DNA of 64,000 bases from NCBI GenBank assembly GCA_035048485.1, contig CM068587.1, forward strand, positions 41,973,842-42,037,841. The letters run 5' to 3'. Each line of letters begins with the position of its first letter. The first letter of the stretch is position 1. The stretch comes from Pteria penguin. Lineage: Eukaryota > Mollusca > Bivalvia > Pterioida > Pteriidae. Below, one piece after another: positions 21,638-33,595 of the stretch. The notes below the pieces were generated by a model. That model was not told the DNA's origin. It saw nothing but the letters and a program-made list of their open reading frames with translations, and did not search any database. The translations under genes and the position numbers were made by a program.

Positions 21638-24600
21638 ATGCCCGTGGTAGAGGAGCCGAGTTTTTTAAAAGTGGAAGAAAAGATCAGAGAGCACGAAGTT
21701 GCAACAACAACAAAATTCTACAACCAGAGGTCAAGAAAAAAGCATTTGTTTCAAATTAACTGGGAAGGTAATGTACCCGTGTCAATCTGTCATCTGTGTC
21801 AAATTTTCTGTATCATGTCATTCTCACAAAACTAATATGCCAATATTTCCTACGTTAGAGGCAAAGTCTAGTGTTCGGTTAGAGTTTGGCTAATTTCTAT
21901 TGAAACGGTCGGCTCATACCTTCACCACCCGACCGTTTCAATAGAAATTAGAGTTTGGCTAGAATTCGGCATTTAAGGGGGGGGGGGGGGGTGCATTCTC
22001 AACGGAGCTCGTCTCAGAGGAAATTCCTAAGACTAAACTCAAACAAATAAACAAAAGTTTAAAGTTTTCTTTTTACTGTCTCTTTTCCACCTTATAATAT
22101 CGAAATGTATACAAATTCATCTTAAATGTCGCTATATACACAAGCTTTATTTATAATGGCTTTAGATCTATAATATGAAATAGATGTGCATGATTAATGA
22201 AATGAAAATATTCAGTGTCTGCATGTTTAGTGTGTTTCTTATCTGCATCCATATTTTAGATTTCACATCATTAACTGGCTTTAAGGTACAGTGGAGGGAC
22301 ACGCAGCCAAATCAAGAGGGTCCCCATATACCATTTGTAGGATGCCCTTACATTAATATAGGGTATCTTATTAAAGAATGTCACCATGGACCCGATCAAC
22401 TTAAGAATAGAAGATTGGGGTCGAAACATTCAATGGTAAAGATGAATCTGCATGATTGTAAATTTATTGATAACAATTACTCTTACAAATCATGTTGAAT
22501 AACAAAAACTGTTTAATAATGCATGTAGTTAAAAACTAGTTTTGAAAGCTGTCTAGTTTTCTAATACAGTATATTAGGATCATAATAATATTGACACTAA
22601 GTTGTTGTATCATTATAAAAACAGATTCCAAATGAAAATTACATGTAGAAACTAAAAATAATCTAGATAAAAATAAAGAAATGTATGTAATAAATTTTCA
22701 GGGGGTATTCGATTTTGATAAATTGTCACTGTTCTATATAATTATTTGTGTGTGTGTGGAAGGGGGTCATTGAAACTTATATTTGATCATCCGCCTGTAC
22801 AGGAGGAGTATAAGGAAAGTCAAATGATGGATTTATGGTCTAAGGCTAGGGCATTTAAACATTAAAGGAAGAAATGATAAAAATGGGAGCATCTTTCAAC
22901 TTAATTGATGATTTTTTGAATAAAATGCATGTATGATGTGTATCCACATGATTATTAAGTATAATGGAAGATATGTTCAATGCTGTCTTTCCCTCAGAAA
23001 ACTTTAATCTGTATGTCATTTATTGCAAAAAATTAATGGTACAGGCTATTTAAGGCATTGACATTTGGCATGATCTTGCCAGTACCTCAGGTAGACCATG
23101 TTAGTGAAACCACACAACAATCCTTGAAATTTGAACCTGTTAAATATCCAATTAGCTTCTGACACAGGGGACCAAAATTGTCTGAATTTGCTTTTTTAAA
23201 GTATTTGTTGAAGTTAAGTATCGTTAACATTATATGAAAAATAAGTATTTCAACTACAAACAGGAAGACCACATTTATGCAGATAAGAAAACAAGGAAGA
23301 GAGTACAAGAAACAAAAAGAATGGACTGCCCTGCATCTATCCTCATAAGAGCAGTGATGAAATTTCCAGAGTACAAGGTAAGGATAGTATGTAAAACACT
23401 ATACTAGGACCACCTCCATACTAGGTACCCTTGGTTTGTACATACAAGACATCAACGGCCTAGGACCACCTCCATACTAGGTACCCCTGGTCTGTACATA
23501 CAAGACATCAACGGCCTAGGACCACCTCCATACTAGATACCCCTGGTCTGTACATACAAGACATCAACGGCCTAGGACCACCTCCATACTAGGTACCCCT
23601 GGTCTGTACATACAAGATATCAACGGCCTAGGACCACCTCCATACTAGGTACCCCTGGTCTGTACATACAAGACATCAAGGGCCTAGGACCACCTCCATA
23701 CTAGGTACCCCTGGTCTGTACATACAAGACATCAACGGCCTAGGACCACCTCCATACTAGATACCCCTGGTCTGTACATACAAGACATCAACGGCCTAGG
23801 ACCACCTCCATACTAGGTACCCTTGGTCTGTACATACAAGACATCAAGGGCCTAGAACCACCTCCATACTAGGTACCCCTGGTCTGTACATACAAGACAT
23901 CAACGGCCTAGGACCACCTCCATACTAGGTACCCTTGGCTGTACATACAAGACATCAACGGCCTAGGACCACCTCAATACTAGGTACCCTTGGCTGTAAG
24001 AAAAGGAATAGGGACACAGCTGTTAGAATGTGCAGGTGAGATCTTCATTTTCTTAACACTTGAATGAACATACTAACAGACTATGAATGGGGACAAATTA
24101 CTTTCCAGATATATCGATTGTCAACTTATAATTAACTTTAATTTTGAGTCTGATTTTGACTTTTAAAACATGATAGTTTCAGACTTTATTACTCTGCTAT
24201 TTAAGACCTTTTAAATGACACCAAGCTTAGTTTCAGACTTTATTACTCTGCTATTTAAGACCTTTTAAATGACACCAAGCTTTTCTTGGCTTTGTTGCCA
24301 CCAGTGGCACATCTTGTTTGTTTATTTCATGTTGCATTGAATTTTTGTCTTAATGGTATTTTAGGTATTGGGTCTGTTGAAAATGGAGATGGTGCATTGA
24401 GTAACAATAAAAAGAAAGAGAAGGAACAAAGAGTGAGACATTGCTTTTACTTTATGAGAACTTCAAAAGATATTTTCCTGATTTCTGAAATGCAGACAAT
24501 GAACAATGGAAGACTTTCATATCTTTGATGTTGCTTGCAAAGCATAGTAACATTTGAAGTTAACTTTGCTTGCTTACCCTCTAGCTGTTTGTAATACACA

Positions 24601-27600
24601 CATTTAGTGTCACATATCTTAACTTTACTTTGTACTGTGGTAGGCTTCAACAACTCCTTGCTGCACGACTATTCTGTACAATGCAACAATTTATTACCTT
24701 TTGACCTTAATTTAGGGTTTGATCCTTTTTCAAGGTTAAACCTTGAAATATTAAGCTTAATGTTCAAATATACTTTAATTGTATTAGATGAAGAAACTGG
24801 TAGGCTACATCTTGTATTAACATCTGTTCCAGTATCCCTGCATGTAAGATTTTATGGTATGAAATGTAGAAATTGACATCTTTGAAATCTATTTCAGCAG
24901 GAAAAGAGAGTCATGGGTAAACCCATGAGAAAACCTAGAATTACAAAGGTAAAATTAAATAAAGATTTGAGTTTGATCATTTCTTATATCCTGAAACAAT
25001 AGATCAGGGGTGTATAGCACTGACCATCATGCTTAATAAAATGTCTTGAATTTTTCCGGTGTGGTCCAGTGGTTAGCGTGTTCAGCTTGCGACCGAGAGG
25101 TCGCTGGTTCGAGCACATGCTGGGGCACGCCTGTGTCCTGTCTTTCGGATGAGACAGTAAAAACCGAGGTCCTGTGTCGTGGTAGGCATGGCACGTTAAA
25201 GATCCCTCACTGCTTCGGGTGGGTCCGATGCACAGGTCTAAATTTGTATGCCCCGCATCAGGCAGATGCCGTCACCATATACGTGAAAAATTAAACAATA
25301 AAACAAACAAAACATACTTTTTAAAAACATACTTTCTAATAAAATACTTTTTATTAACATACTTTTTAATAACATGTATACACAACAATACATATTGTCT
25401 TTATATAGGATGATGTAATTTTGATATGTAATTTTACCATATTGAATGAATATAAATACTTTACTCATGAAGGTTTGAATGTGGTATTTTTCTTAAGGTG
25501 TCTTTGATTTGTGATCCAATTGCAAAATGAATGTTCATATATATGTATACTGCTATTTCACTTGTGCATTTTTGTGATATTACCTAATTCCTTTGAGTGA
25601 TAATCTGTGACTTTGATCTTTTAACTGGTAAAAACCTATTACAAATAGGCTGCCACTATTATGCTCAAAAGATAGAATAAGTGACATAAATTATCTTGTC
25701 ACTAGAAATATGAACTTCAAAAGTCGATTTCCTTATGAAGTATTTTTGAAAACTCTATAAAGGTTAGGATAGCTGCAGCAAAACAAGATAAAGAGCAAGA
25801 AAGAGGAAGAGAAATCGAAAAACATTGGCTGTTTGATGATATCAATGCAAAGGTAAACATCTAATTGTGTAAGTATATATACTTAACAAAATTACAAGGA
25901 AAATATATTATATCATAAACAAGTAATAGACAATATGATTCAAGGATATAAGGGTAGAGGATTGTTATTTTATACATGTTAAAAGAACAACATCAAACTG
26001 TCCATTGCAGACCATCACGGAGAAGAGAATTATAAAAGCTCTGTGCTGTGCTGAAGACGATGAAGAGATTCCTAACAAAAAAGGTGAAGTCAACATAGGC
26101 AATGTCAACTTGCTTCAGTTGGTATGTCAAAAAGTTTTCATAAATTAAAATCATTTCAAAACTATGTGAGTTAATGACTTTATGTAGGGATAAAAAAGCT
26201 TTACCATTTTTGTGTATTACTTTGTTGATTTAGTAAGTGTTTACACTGCAACATTTTATAATATAACATAGAAATAACTTCTTCCTCCTTCTTTTTACGT
26301 TGTTTTGCTTTTTACTCATTTTGATATTTCCTTGAAAGCACCTTCCCATAGGAAAGCCAAGGTTAACAAGAGATTATTATTACTGAAATTAAGTTGCAAA
26401 TCACATCATTTGTTATCCGTCTATGACATATATCTCATCAATACACTTTATTAATTTGGCAGTGTGAGGAATCAATATTTCCGATGCTCACTAGTATGAT
26501 GAATGAAAGTACCACCTATGGATCTACCAGGTAATTCAACAAAAGTCACATATAACACATTTTAATACATGTAGTACATTTCTTGAATATGAATTTTAAA
26601 AATGCTGCATATTCATGAGAAATAATTTGATTTCATTTCTTTAACTAGGGTACGTCAGCGCCACTGGCGATTTAACACCTGGTTACAAGGTTCACCATTA
26701 ACAGCACATTCTTCTTTGAAAAATGTTGCAGTTCCAGATTATTTACACAACATGTCCAATTTATTTGGGGAAAAGGTACTTGTACTGAATATTTTACATA
26801 TGTGTAAGATCTTTTTATTGCTTTCTTAATAATAACAGAATTTGAATTTAATTATCAGTTATTCAAATGGTCCAACACCTGTCAACTGACAGAGAATTGT
26901 TAAAAGGGAGATTCTGTAATCAATAACTGTAATTTTCTTATGTATAAAAATCCTTTTCTCAAGACTTGGGCAGTGGATTGTAATTACATGTATTTAAAAA
27001 AAATTAAACTTTATTCTTCTAGGATATAACTGAATTGAATTCCCTAATTTTACAAAAGTTTGCAACATTTAAAGCAAGGACTAAAGTGTATGTATATGTT
27101 TTTCAATTTTTAGCTTACCTGAGCGTAGCTCAAGTGAGCTATTGTCATAGTGCAGCGTCCGTCGTCCGTCCGCCGTTAACTTTTCTACATTTTCGACTTC
27201 TTCTCCAGAACCGCTGCACAGAATTTCACCAAACTCCATAGGAAGTAAGTACTCAAGGTCCTCTACAAAGTTTGTGTTTTTTATGCCGATCCATGATCCA
27301 AGATGGCCGCCATTGGCTCTGATTTGTTGACACATTTTCGACTTCTTCTCCAGAAATGCTACACAGAATTTCACTAAACTTCATAGGAAGTAAGTACTCA
27401 AAGTCCTCTACCAAGTTTGTGTTTTTTATGCCGATCCGTGATCCAAGATGGCCGCCATTGACTCTGATTGGTTGACACATTTTCAACTTCTTCTCCAGAA
27501 CCACTGCACAAAATTTCACCAAACTGCATAAAAGTAAGTACTCAAGGTCCTCTACCAAGTATAGGTTTTTCATGCCGATCCGTAATCCAAGATGGCCGCC

Positions 27601-28403
27601 ATTGGCTCTGTTTGATTGACACATTTTCATCTTCCTCTCCAGAACCCCTGCACAGAATTTCCTACTTGCTTGTAAATATGCACTTTGTGCTCAGGTGAGC
27701 GATATAGGCCCACTTGGGCCTCTTGTTATATTAACATTATTGTCTTAATAAAAATAATTATAAATAAATCATTTTATTAAAATCTAATAGTTTTAATAAA
27801 ATTTTCAATCATTTTATGGCCCCCATTCAAATGTTTTTGTCTAAGAGGATGTTCCTCTAATGTCAACTTTAACCTTCATTTTAAATATAGGCGATAGAGA
27901 CTTCATTTGCATGCCACTAATAAAGCCGTTTCAAATAATACCAATATCTACGACCATCTGATATTAACTGTGACCATTATCAAATTGCAGGAAGATAGGA
28001 TATGGCCATGGGTACTATCTTTGTATAAGGGATTTTATCACAAACCCAAAGATCAGAGAGTTACTGTAGAATGAGTAAGTGATAATTTTGAAATGCAAAT
28101 GAATTTGAATATCAATATCTTATAAAAAATATTTGATATATATAAACAAATAGTTATCACAAACAAACACGGTAAAAGTGGTAAATGTACAAAGAGTAGA
28201 CATTTTTAGTGGTATTTACAGTTGATTTCTTTTAATCTTTCAGGTCTGCTCAGAACCTAAATACTGGAATGACTTTCTTCAACGATGTGTTAATGGTAGA
28301 GGGACAAATCCTTGCAACATCAGCCATAAAAAACTTGTCATATTCCAAAGCTGATGCATTCCTATTCCCAACAAAACAAGAGATTCAAAAACAACTGAAA
28401 TAG
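21638..28403 (+). CDS. CaRF/ALS2CR8-like domain protein, 11 exons
   Basis: Exons by splice consensus and phase: 21638-21767, 22260-22435, 23264-23377, 24901-24948, 25763-25852, 26011-26121, 26463-26530, 26649-26775, 27023-27087, 27991-28065 and 28244-28403. They sum to 388 codons including TAG, with phases agreeing at all junctions. Exons 2-3 encode GFKVQWRDTQPNQEGPHIPF, KECHHGPDQ and, after DKKTRKRVQETKRMDC, PASILIRAVMKFPEYK. This resembles the calcium-responsive transcription factor (CaRF, ALS2CR8) domain, thought to bind DNA. Exon 5 is charged and probably helical (AAAKQDKEQERGREIEKH). The rest is unfamiliar. The exon 10 donor is weak: GTAGAA at 28066 or GTTACT at 28060 both keep frame. 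An exon between 3 and 4 may be missed. Function beyond the domain is unknown. Confidence 0.75.
21890..21951. ncRNA. Perfect 23-bp stem-loop in intron 1 (possible small-RNA hairpin or foldback)
   Basis: The arm at 21890-21912 is the exact reverse complement of 21929-21951, with a 16-nt loop. TTAGAGTTTGGCTA occurs on both sides, the right copy overlapping the stem end. It could be a hairpin RNA in the host transcript or a recent templated inversion; no bulges are seen, unlike most microRNA precursors. Confidence 0.4.
21975..21991. repeat. G homopolymer
   Basis: A run of about 16 G in intron 1. Confidence 0.9.
23400..23998. repeat. 56-bp minisatellite in intron 3 of the CaRF-like gene
   Basis: About 10.5 copies, each with ggcctaggaccacctccata, ctaggtacccctggtctgta and catacaagacatcaac. 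Copies are nearly identical, suggesting recent expansion. Its core is the reverse complement of the core of the 28401-29990 array. Confidence 0.96.
24181..24284. repeat. 51-bp tandem duplication
   Basis: The segment ttcagactttattactctgc to gacaccaagctt occurs twice in a row without visible change, in intron 3. Confidence 0.9.
25056..25300 (+). mobile_element. SINE family 1, full-length copy in intron 4
   Basis: The tRNA-like head has an A box (GTGGTCCAGTGG) and a B box (GGTTCGAGCAC). The body has GTCTTTCGGATGAGACAGT, GGCACGTTAAAGATCCC and GCTTCGGGTGGGTCCG; the 3' part is GCATCAGGCAGATGCCGTC and CCATATACGTG. The tail is A-rich (AATAAAACAAACAAAAC). It is the reference copy for the five relatives in the window. 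Confidence 0.9.
27112..27726. mobile_element. Repeat element with internal 145-bp tandem units, in intron 9
   Basis: The element starts GCTTACCTGAGCGTAGCTC and ends with GCTCAGGTGAGCGATATAGG and GGCCCACTTGGGCCTCTTG, so short inverted motifs (GCTNACCTGAGC) lie near both ends. Inside, a unit of about 145 bp with cgacttcttctccagaac and ccaagatggccgccattggc recurs 3.5 times (27188, 27333, 27478, 27622). Open frames on the minus strand are by-products of the repeat. Confidence 0.75.
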
Positions 28404-29990
28404 TGGGTGGTACTGTATGATGAGGGAGATGGTGTCCCTAGGCCGTTGATGTCCTGTAGTGGGTGGTACTGTATGATGAGGGTGATGGTGTCCCTAGGCC
28501 GTTGATGTCCTGTAGTGGGTGGTATTGTATGATGAGGGAGATGGTGTCCCTAGGCCGTTGATGTCCTGTAGTGGGTGGTACTGTATGATGAGGGAGATGG
28601 TGTCCCTAGGCCGTTGATGTCCTGTAGTGGGTGGTATTGTATGATGAGGGAGATGGTGTCCCTAGGCCGTTGATGTCCTGTAGTGGGTGGTACTGTATGA
28701 TGAGGGTGATGGTGTCCCTAGGCCGTTGATGTCCTGTAGTGGGTGGTACTGTATGATGAGGGAGATGGTGTCCCTAGGCCGTTGATGTCCTGTAGTGGGT
28801 GGTACTGTATGATGAGGGTGATGGTGTCCCTAGGCCGTTGATGTCCTGTAGTGGGTGGTACTGTATGATGAGGGAGATGGTGTCCCTAGGCCGTTGATGT
28901 CCTGTAGTGGGTGGTATTGTATGATGAGGGAGATGGTGTCCCTAGGCCGTTGATGTCCTGTAGTGGGTGGTATTGTATAATGAGGGAGATGGTGTCCCTA
29001 GGCCGTTGATGTCCTGTAGTGGGTGGTACTGTATGATAATGGTGATGGTGTCCCTAGGCTGTTGATGTCCTGTAGTGGGCGGTATTGTATGTTGAGAGAG
29101 ATGGTGTCCCTAGGCCGTTGATGTCCTGTAGTGGGTGGTATTGTATAATGAGGGAGATGGTGTCCCTAGGCCGTTGATGTCCTGTAGTGGGTGGTATTGT
29201 ATAATGAGGGAGATGGTGTCCCTAGGCCGTTGATGTCCTGTAGTGGGTGGTACTGTATGATAATGGTGATGGTGTCCCTAGGCTGTTGATGTCCTGTAGT
29301 GGGTGGTATTGTATGTTGAGAGAGATGGTGTCCCTAGGCCGTTGATGTCCTGTAGTGGGTGGTATTGTATAATGAGGGAGATGGTGTCCCTAGGCCGTTG
29401 ATGTCCTGTAGTGGGTGGTACTATATGATGAGGGTGATGGTGTCCTAGGCCGTTGATGTCCTGTTGTGGGTGGTATTGTATGATGAGGGAGATGGTGTCC
29501 CTAGGCCGTTGATGTCCTGTAGTGGGTGGTATTGTATGATGAGGGAGATGGTGTCCCTAGGCTGTTGATGTCCTGTAGTGGGTGGTACTGTATGATGAGG
29601 GAGATGGTGTCCCTAGGCCGTTGATGTCCTGTAGTGGGTGGTACTGTATGATGAGGGAGATGGTGTCCCTAGGCCGTTGATGTCCTGTAGTGGGTGGTAC
29701 TGTATAATGAGGGTGATGGTGTCCCTAGGCCGTTGATGTCCTGTAGTGGGTGGTACTGTATGATGAGGGAGATGGTGTCCCTAGGCCGTTGATGTCCTGT
29801 AGTGGGTGGTATTGTATGATGAGGGAGATGGTGTCCCTAGGCCGTTGATGTCCTGTTGTGGGTGGTATTGTATAATGAGGGAGATGGTGTCCCTAGGCCG
29901 TTGATGTCCTGTAGTGGGTGGTATTGTATGATGAGGGTGATGGTGTCCCTAGGCCGTTGATGTCCTGTAGTGGGCGGTATTGTATGATGC
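28401..29990. repeat. 56-bp minisatellite starting at the CaRF-like stop codon
   Basis: About 28 copies of tagtgggtggtactgtatga, tgagggagatggtgtcccta and ggccgttgatgtcctg. The TAG stop codon of the gene (28401-28403) is the first three bases of the first unit. Variants (tact/tatt, gagggt/gaggga) alternate in blocks. Confidence 0.96.
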
Positions 29991-30660
29991 TTTTATACTC
30001 AAAATGGAAGCGACATGTACCAATATTATTTGAAGGATTTCATGTTACAAGACATAGGAAGTACATGTGTTTTGATTACAATGCTTCACAAATTGTGCAA
30101 TGCATATATGGGATGAAATTATTTATATTAACATGTATGTATATATATACATGTCATAATTTATGTACAATTATTAGTACCTATGTATAATTATACTATT
30201 ATGTGTTTATTAAATTAAAATGTATGGATATTTGCTACATTTGAGTGAAATAAATTTGCACAAATTTGTTAATTAGAACATGCATGTCATTAATGAACTC
30301 AATATAAAGCACAAATGAATCATAATTGTTTTGCCTTTTCTTTCTTTATTTTCAACTGCCGGTTGATCTATGTTAGTATGTACTAGAAATTAAGGCTATA
30401 TGTAAGTGTATGAAAGGTGCTATAACTGATCTTTTTATGTCACATATGATCATCATTATTAATGTATTCGTCATATTTTAAAATAGTATGTGGTTTTATA
30501 ATTCGGTGAAATGCTAGGGGTGTTGCTGGAGTACTTTTGAAGTGGACGCCTACATACATTATGTTGGTGTTGAAGCCGCCTTGACACAAAAATGTATCAC
30601 TGTATCGGGTGAAGGGCCCTGGCGAATCGCCTTCCGATGCTGGAGCATTGTATATAGACA
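29991..30660. other. 3' flank of the CaRF-like gene, no other gene
   Basis: AT-rich sequence with several ATG-rich open stretches that overlap the minisatellite end; none looks coding. Confidence 0.5.
30249..30254 (+). terminator. Possible polyadenylation signal of the CaRF-like gene
   Basis: AATAAA about 260 bp after the 56-bp array. If it is used, the whole array is in the 3' UTR. Confidence 0.4.
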
Positions 30661-30664
30661 ATTT

Positions 30665-30845
30665 TGACCCTCCATTGGTTGGTTGCATGAGATTTTACGT
30701 CACTTTCAACAATATTGCAGTTATATCGGGACATGGAAGCAGGAGATTACCAACCTCTTAAACATTTAGTGGCGCAATACGGGAGTCGAACCTGGGCGTC
30801 CACACCACAAGCCAAGTGTATAACCACTACACCAGGTCTGCCCTC
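30665..30845 (-). mobile_element. SINE family 2, second copy
   Basis: On the minus strand GCAGACCTGGTGTAGTGG (A box) is followed by GGTTCGACTCC (B box), GTATTGCGCCACTAAATG and the 3' part TTGTTGAAAGTGACGTAA then CAACCAACC. It matches the copy at 6112 in order and sequence. Confidence 0.85.
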
Positions 30846-31435
30846 GTCATCATGATCATGGTCAAATGCATTCGTCATTTCGTGGACACTTATTGTTTGT
30901 TGAGTCAATATTGACAACATCAATTATTTCTCCATAATAGACTAATCAAATAAAATTAAAAAATAATTCCTCTTATCCATTACTGGCATCAGACCAGTAC
31001 AAGCCGGTACCCGTACAAGCAGTGCCTTTGACATTGGATAGCGTATAAATATATAGTTGTGTCAACCCCCCCCCCCCCCCTCCCTCCCGCCTTCAGATTG
31101 CTCAGTCTCTGCCCCTGGGTATTAAACCATGACTGGTTCGCTAAAGTACCTACTTTCGATTTCTAACCCAGTTACAGGTTTGTATTTGTATACACGCCTT
31201 TTACACCGTTATAGATCTGGATTATAAAATGTGTCCTTAAGCCGTTGATATTTATAGGTCAAAGCAAAGGAAGGGGGATACCCCCCAAAATTGGCCAAAA
31301 ATCAAATGTAAACAACCACCCCTTTTTAGGTCATTAAATCTTTACATTAGCGAAATGAGATAAAAATTCATGATTTTACAGCAGAATCAATCTTTATTTA
31401 TACATAAATCAAATAATTTCATCCAATCACAGCTC

Positions 31436-31545
31436 CTGATACATTGAAATAGTAGTCCCTCTCTCCCTACACCACATCAGCCAATCAAGGCTCTCGTTAA
31501 TTACCTTTCTTTGACCTTTAGCCTTCTACTATTTCAGTGTATCAG
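31436..31545. mobile_element. Short MITE with 20-bp inverted termini
   Basis: CTGATACATTGAAATAGTAG at the left and its inverted copy (CTACTATTTCAGTGTATCAG) at the right differ by one base. It is 110 bp and noncoding. Confidence 0.75.
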
Positions 31546-31623
31546 CTTGTAAAACGCGAATTGTAACGGTTTCACAAAGACGAACCTGCTTCAAAATATT
31601 TGGATACCATAAAAACGTAAGAG

Positions 31624-31818
31624 CATGCGCGGATACAGAGAGGGGGGGGGGTTAGGGGGTCTGAAACCCCCCTCCCCTGGAATCCGAAAATTTTACCAAA
31701 AAAAGGTAATATTTGGGCATTTTTGGGGTTGGAAACCCACCCCCCCCCCTCGTCTAAGAGAAAAATTTACCTTTTTTGGTTGGACCCCCTCTGACAAAAA
31801 TTTCTGGATCCGCGCATG
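31624..31818. mobile_element. MITE with CATGCGCGGATCCAG-type termini
   Basis: Left end CATGCGCGGATACAG, right end CTGGATCCGCGCATG: inverted with one mismatch. The interior is G/C-homopolymer-rich. The ends recall the CAGTGGCGGATCC family at 9323 but are distinct. Confidence 0.75.
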
Positions 31819-32224
31819 AAGAGTCGGGTTAAAACTTAAGATCGGTTGGGAGTCAGGAACCAGGATTGGTCTTACATCAATATCTACTCAACATAAAGAA
31901 CAATTATGTCATGAGAGAGAGAGAGAGAGCGAGAGCATTCAAACATCACACACTCTCATGCACACAGTAGTTATGTACTACGGGTATATAACGTAAAATA
32001 ACATTCTAATATTTTGTGTATACATGTACATATATTGGCGAAAGAGGACCTGGGTTTTTTTGTACTGACAATAGAATTCATATTTACTCTACTACGGACA
32101 CTTGTTAGTTGATTATATTTTTTCATGTAAGCCAAATATGAATATTTACACGATGCTATCTTATAAACTGATTTCTCATTCTAAGTTAGAAGCATATTTT
32201 CAATGGAACTGTGACCGATAGGGC
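31819..32224. other. Noncoding with a short (GA)n tract
   Basis: gagagagagagagagc-type repeat near 31914; nothing else recognised. Confidence 0.5.
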
Positions 32225-33595
32225 CGACATGTCTGTCGTTGACAGATTTAGGTAACTACGAGAAGTAAACAGAGGGCGGTGAATGTATTAATGACTTAGA
32301 TAACGACTGGAGGCAAACCAATTGACGACATGAGGTAGACCTAATTAACGACTGTAGACAATGAATCGGTGGCAGATGTAGTGCTGACTTAACGACTGCA
32401 GGCAAACAATTGGCGGTAGATGTGTTGATGACTTTACGACTGTGGACAATAGGCGGCAAATGTAGCAATGACTTAACGACTGTAGACACTCAATCGGCGG
32501 CAAATGTAAGCAAAGACTTAACGACTGCGAACAATCAATCGGTGGCAGATGTAGCAATGACTTAACGACTGTAGACAATCTATCGGCAGCAATTGTAAGC
32601 AATGACTTAACGACTGTAGACAGTCAATCGGCGGCTGATGTAGCAATGACTTAACGACTGTAGACAATCAATCGGCAGCAATTGTAAGCAATGACTTACG
32701 ACTGCAGACAATCACTCGGTGGCAAATGTAGCAATGACTTAACGACTGTAGACAATCAATCGGCAGCAGCTGTAAGCAATGACTTAATGACTATAGACAA
32801 TCAGTTGGTGGCTTATGTAGCAATGCTTTAACGACTATAGACAATCATTCGGTAGCAGCTGTAAATAATGACTTAACGACTGTAGACAATCAATCGATGG
32901 CAAATGAAGCAAAGACTTAACGACTGTAGACAATATCAATTGGTGGCAGATGTAGCAATGACTTTACGACTGCGGACAACCAATCGGTGGCAGATGTAGC
33001 AATGACTAAACGACTGCGGACAATCAATCGGTGGCAGATGTAGCAATGACTAAACGACTGCGGACAATCAATCGGTGGCAGATGTAGCAATGATTAAACG
33101 ACTGCGGACAATCGATCGATGGCAGATGTAGCAATGACTAAACGACTGCGGACAATCAATCGATGGCAGATGTAGCAATGACTAAACGACTGCGGACAAT
33201 CAATCGGTGGCAGATGTAGCAATGACTAAACGACTGCGGACAATCAATCGATGGCAGATGTAGCAATGACTTAACGACTGTAGACAATCAATCGGCGGCA
33301 GTAATACATGTAGTAATGACATAAATAATGACTGGAATTGAAGAATTGGGACGGCAAATGTAATAAGGACTTTAAAACGACAGGATGTAAACAGGCGACG
33401 GTAGATGTAGTAATGACAGACTGAAAAAGTATGACTGGAGGCAAACAATCGGCGACAGATGTAGTAATGACGTAAAAACGACTGGAAGTAACCACACGCC
33501 GACAGGTGTAATCATGATTTAAATAATAACAGCAGGTAATCAAATAGAGGCAATTATAATAACGACTCAAATGACAATTGGAGGTAAACAAATGC
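32225..33595. repeat. 44-bp satellite, subfamily A
   Basis: Units near caatcaatcggtggcagatg, tagcaatgactaaacgactg, cgga. The middle copies (32940-33260) are the most alike. The edge copies are diverged. Confidence 0.93.

Noticed and set aside
24360..24432. Extra exon of the CaRF-like gene after ttttag
   Set aside because: Frames 0 and 1 meet stops, and frame 2 does not agree with the phase-0 neighbours.
28401..29990. CRISPR array
   Set aside because: The copies follow each other without spacers; it is a head-to-tail minisatellite in animal DNA.
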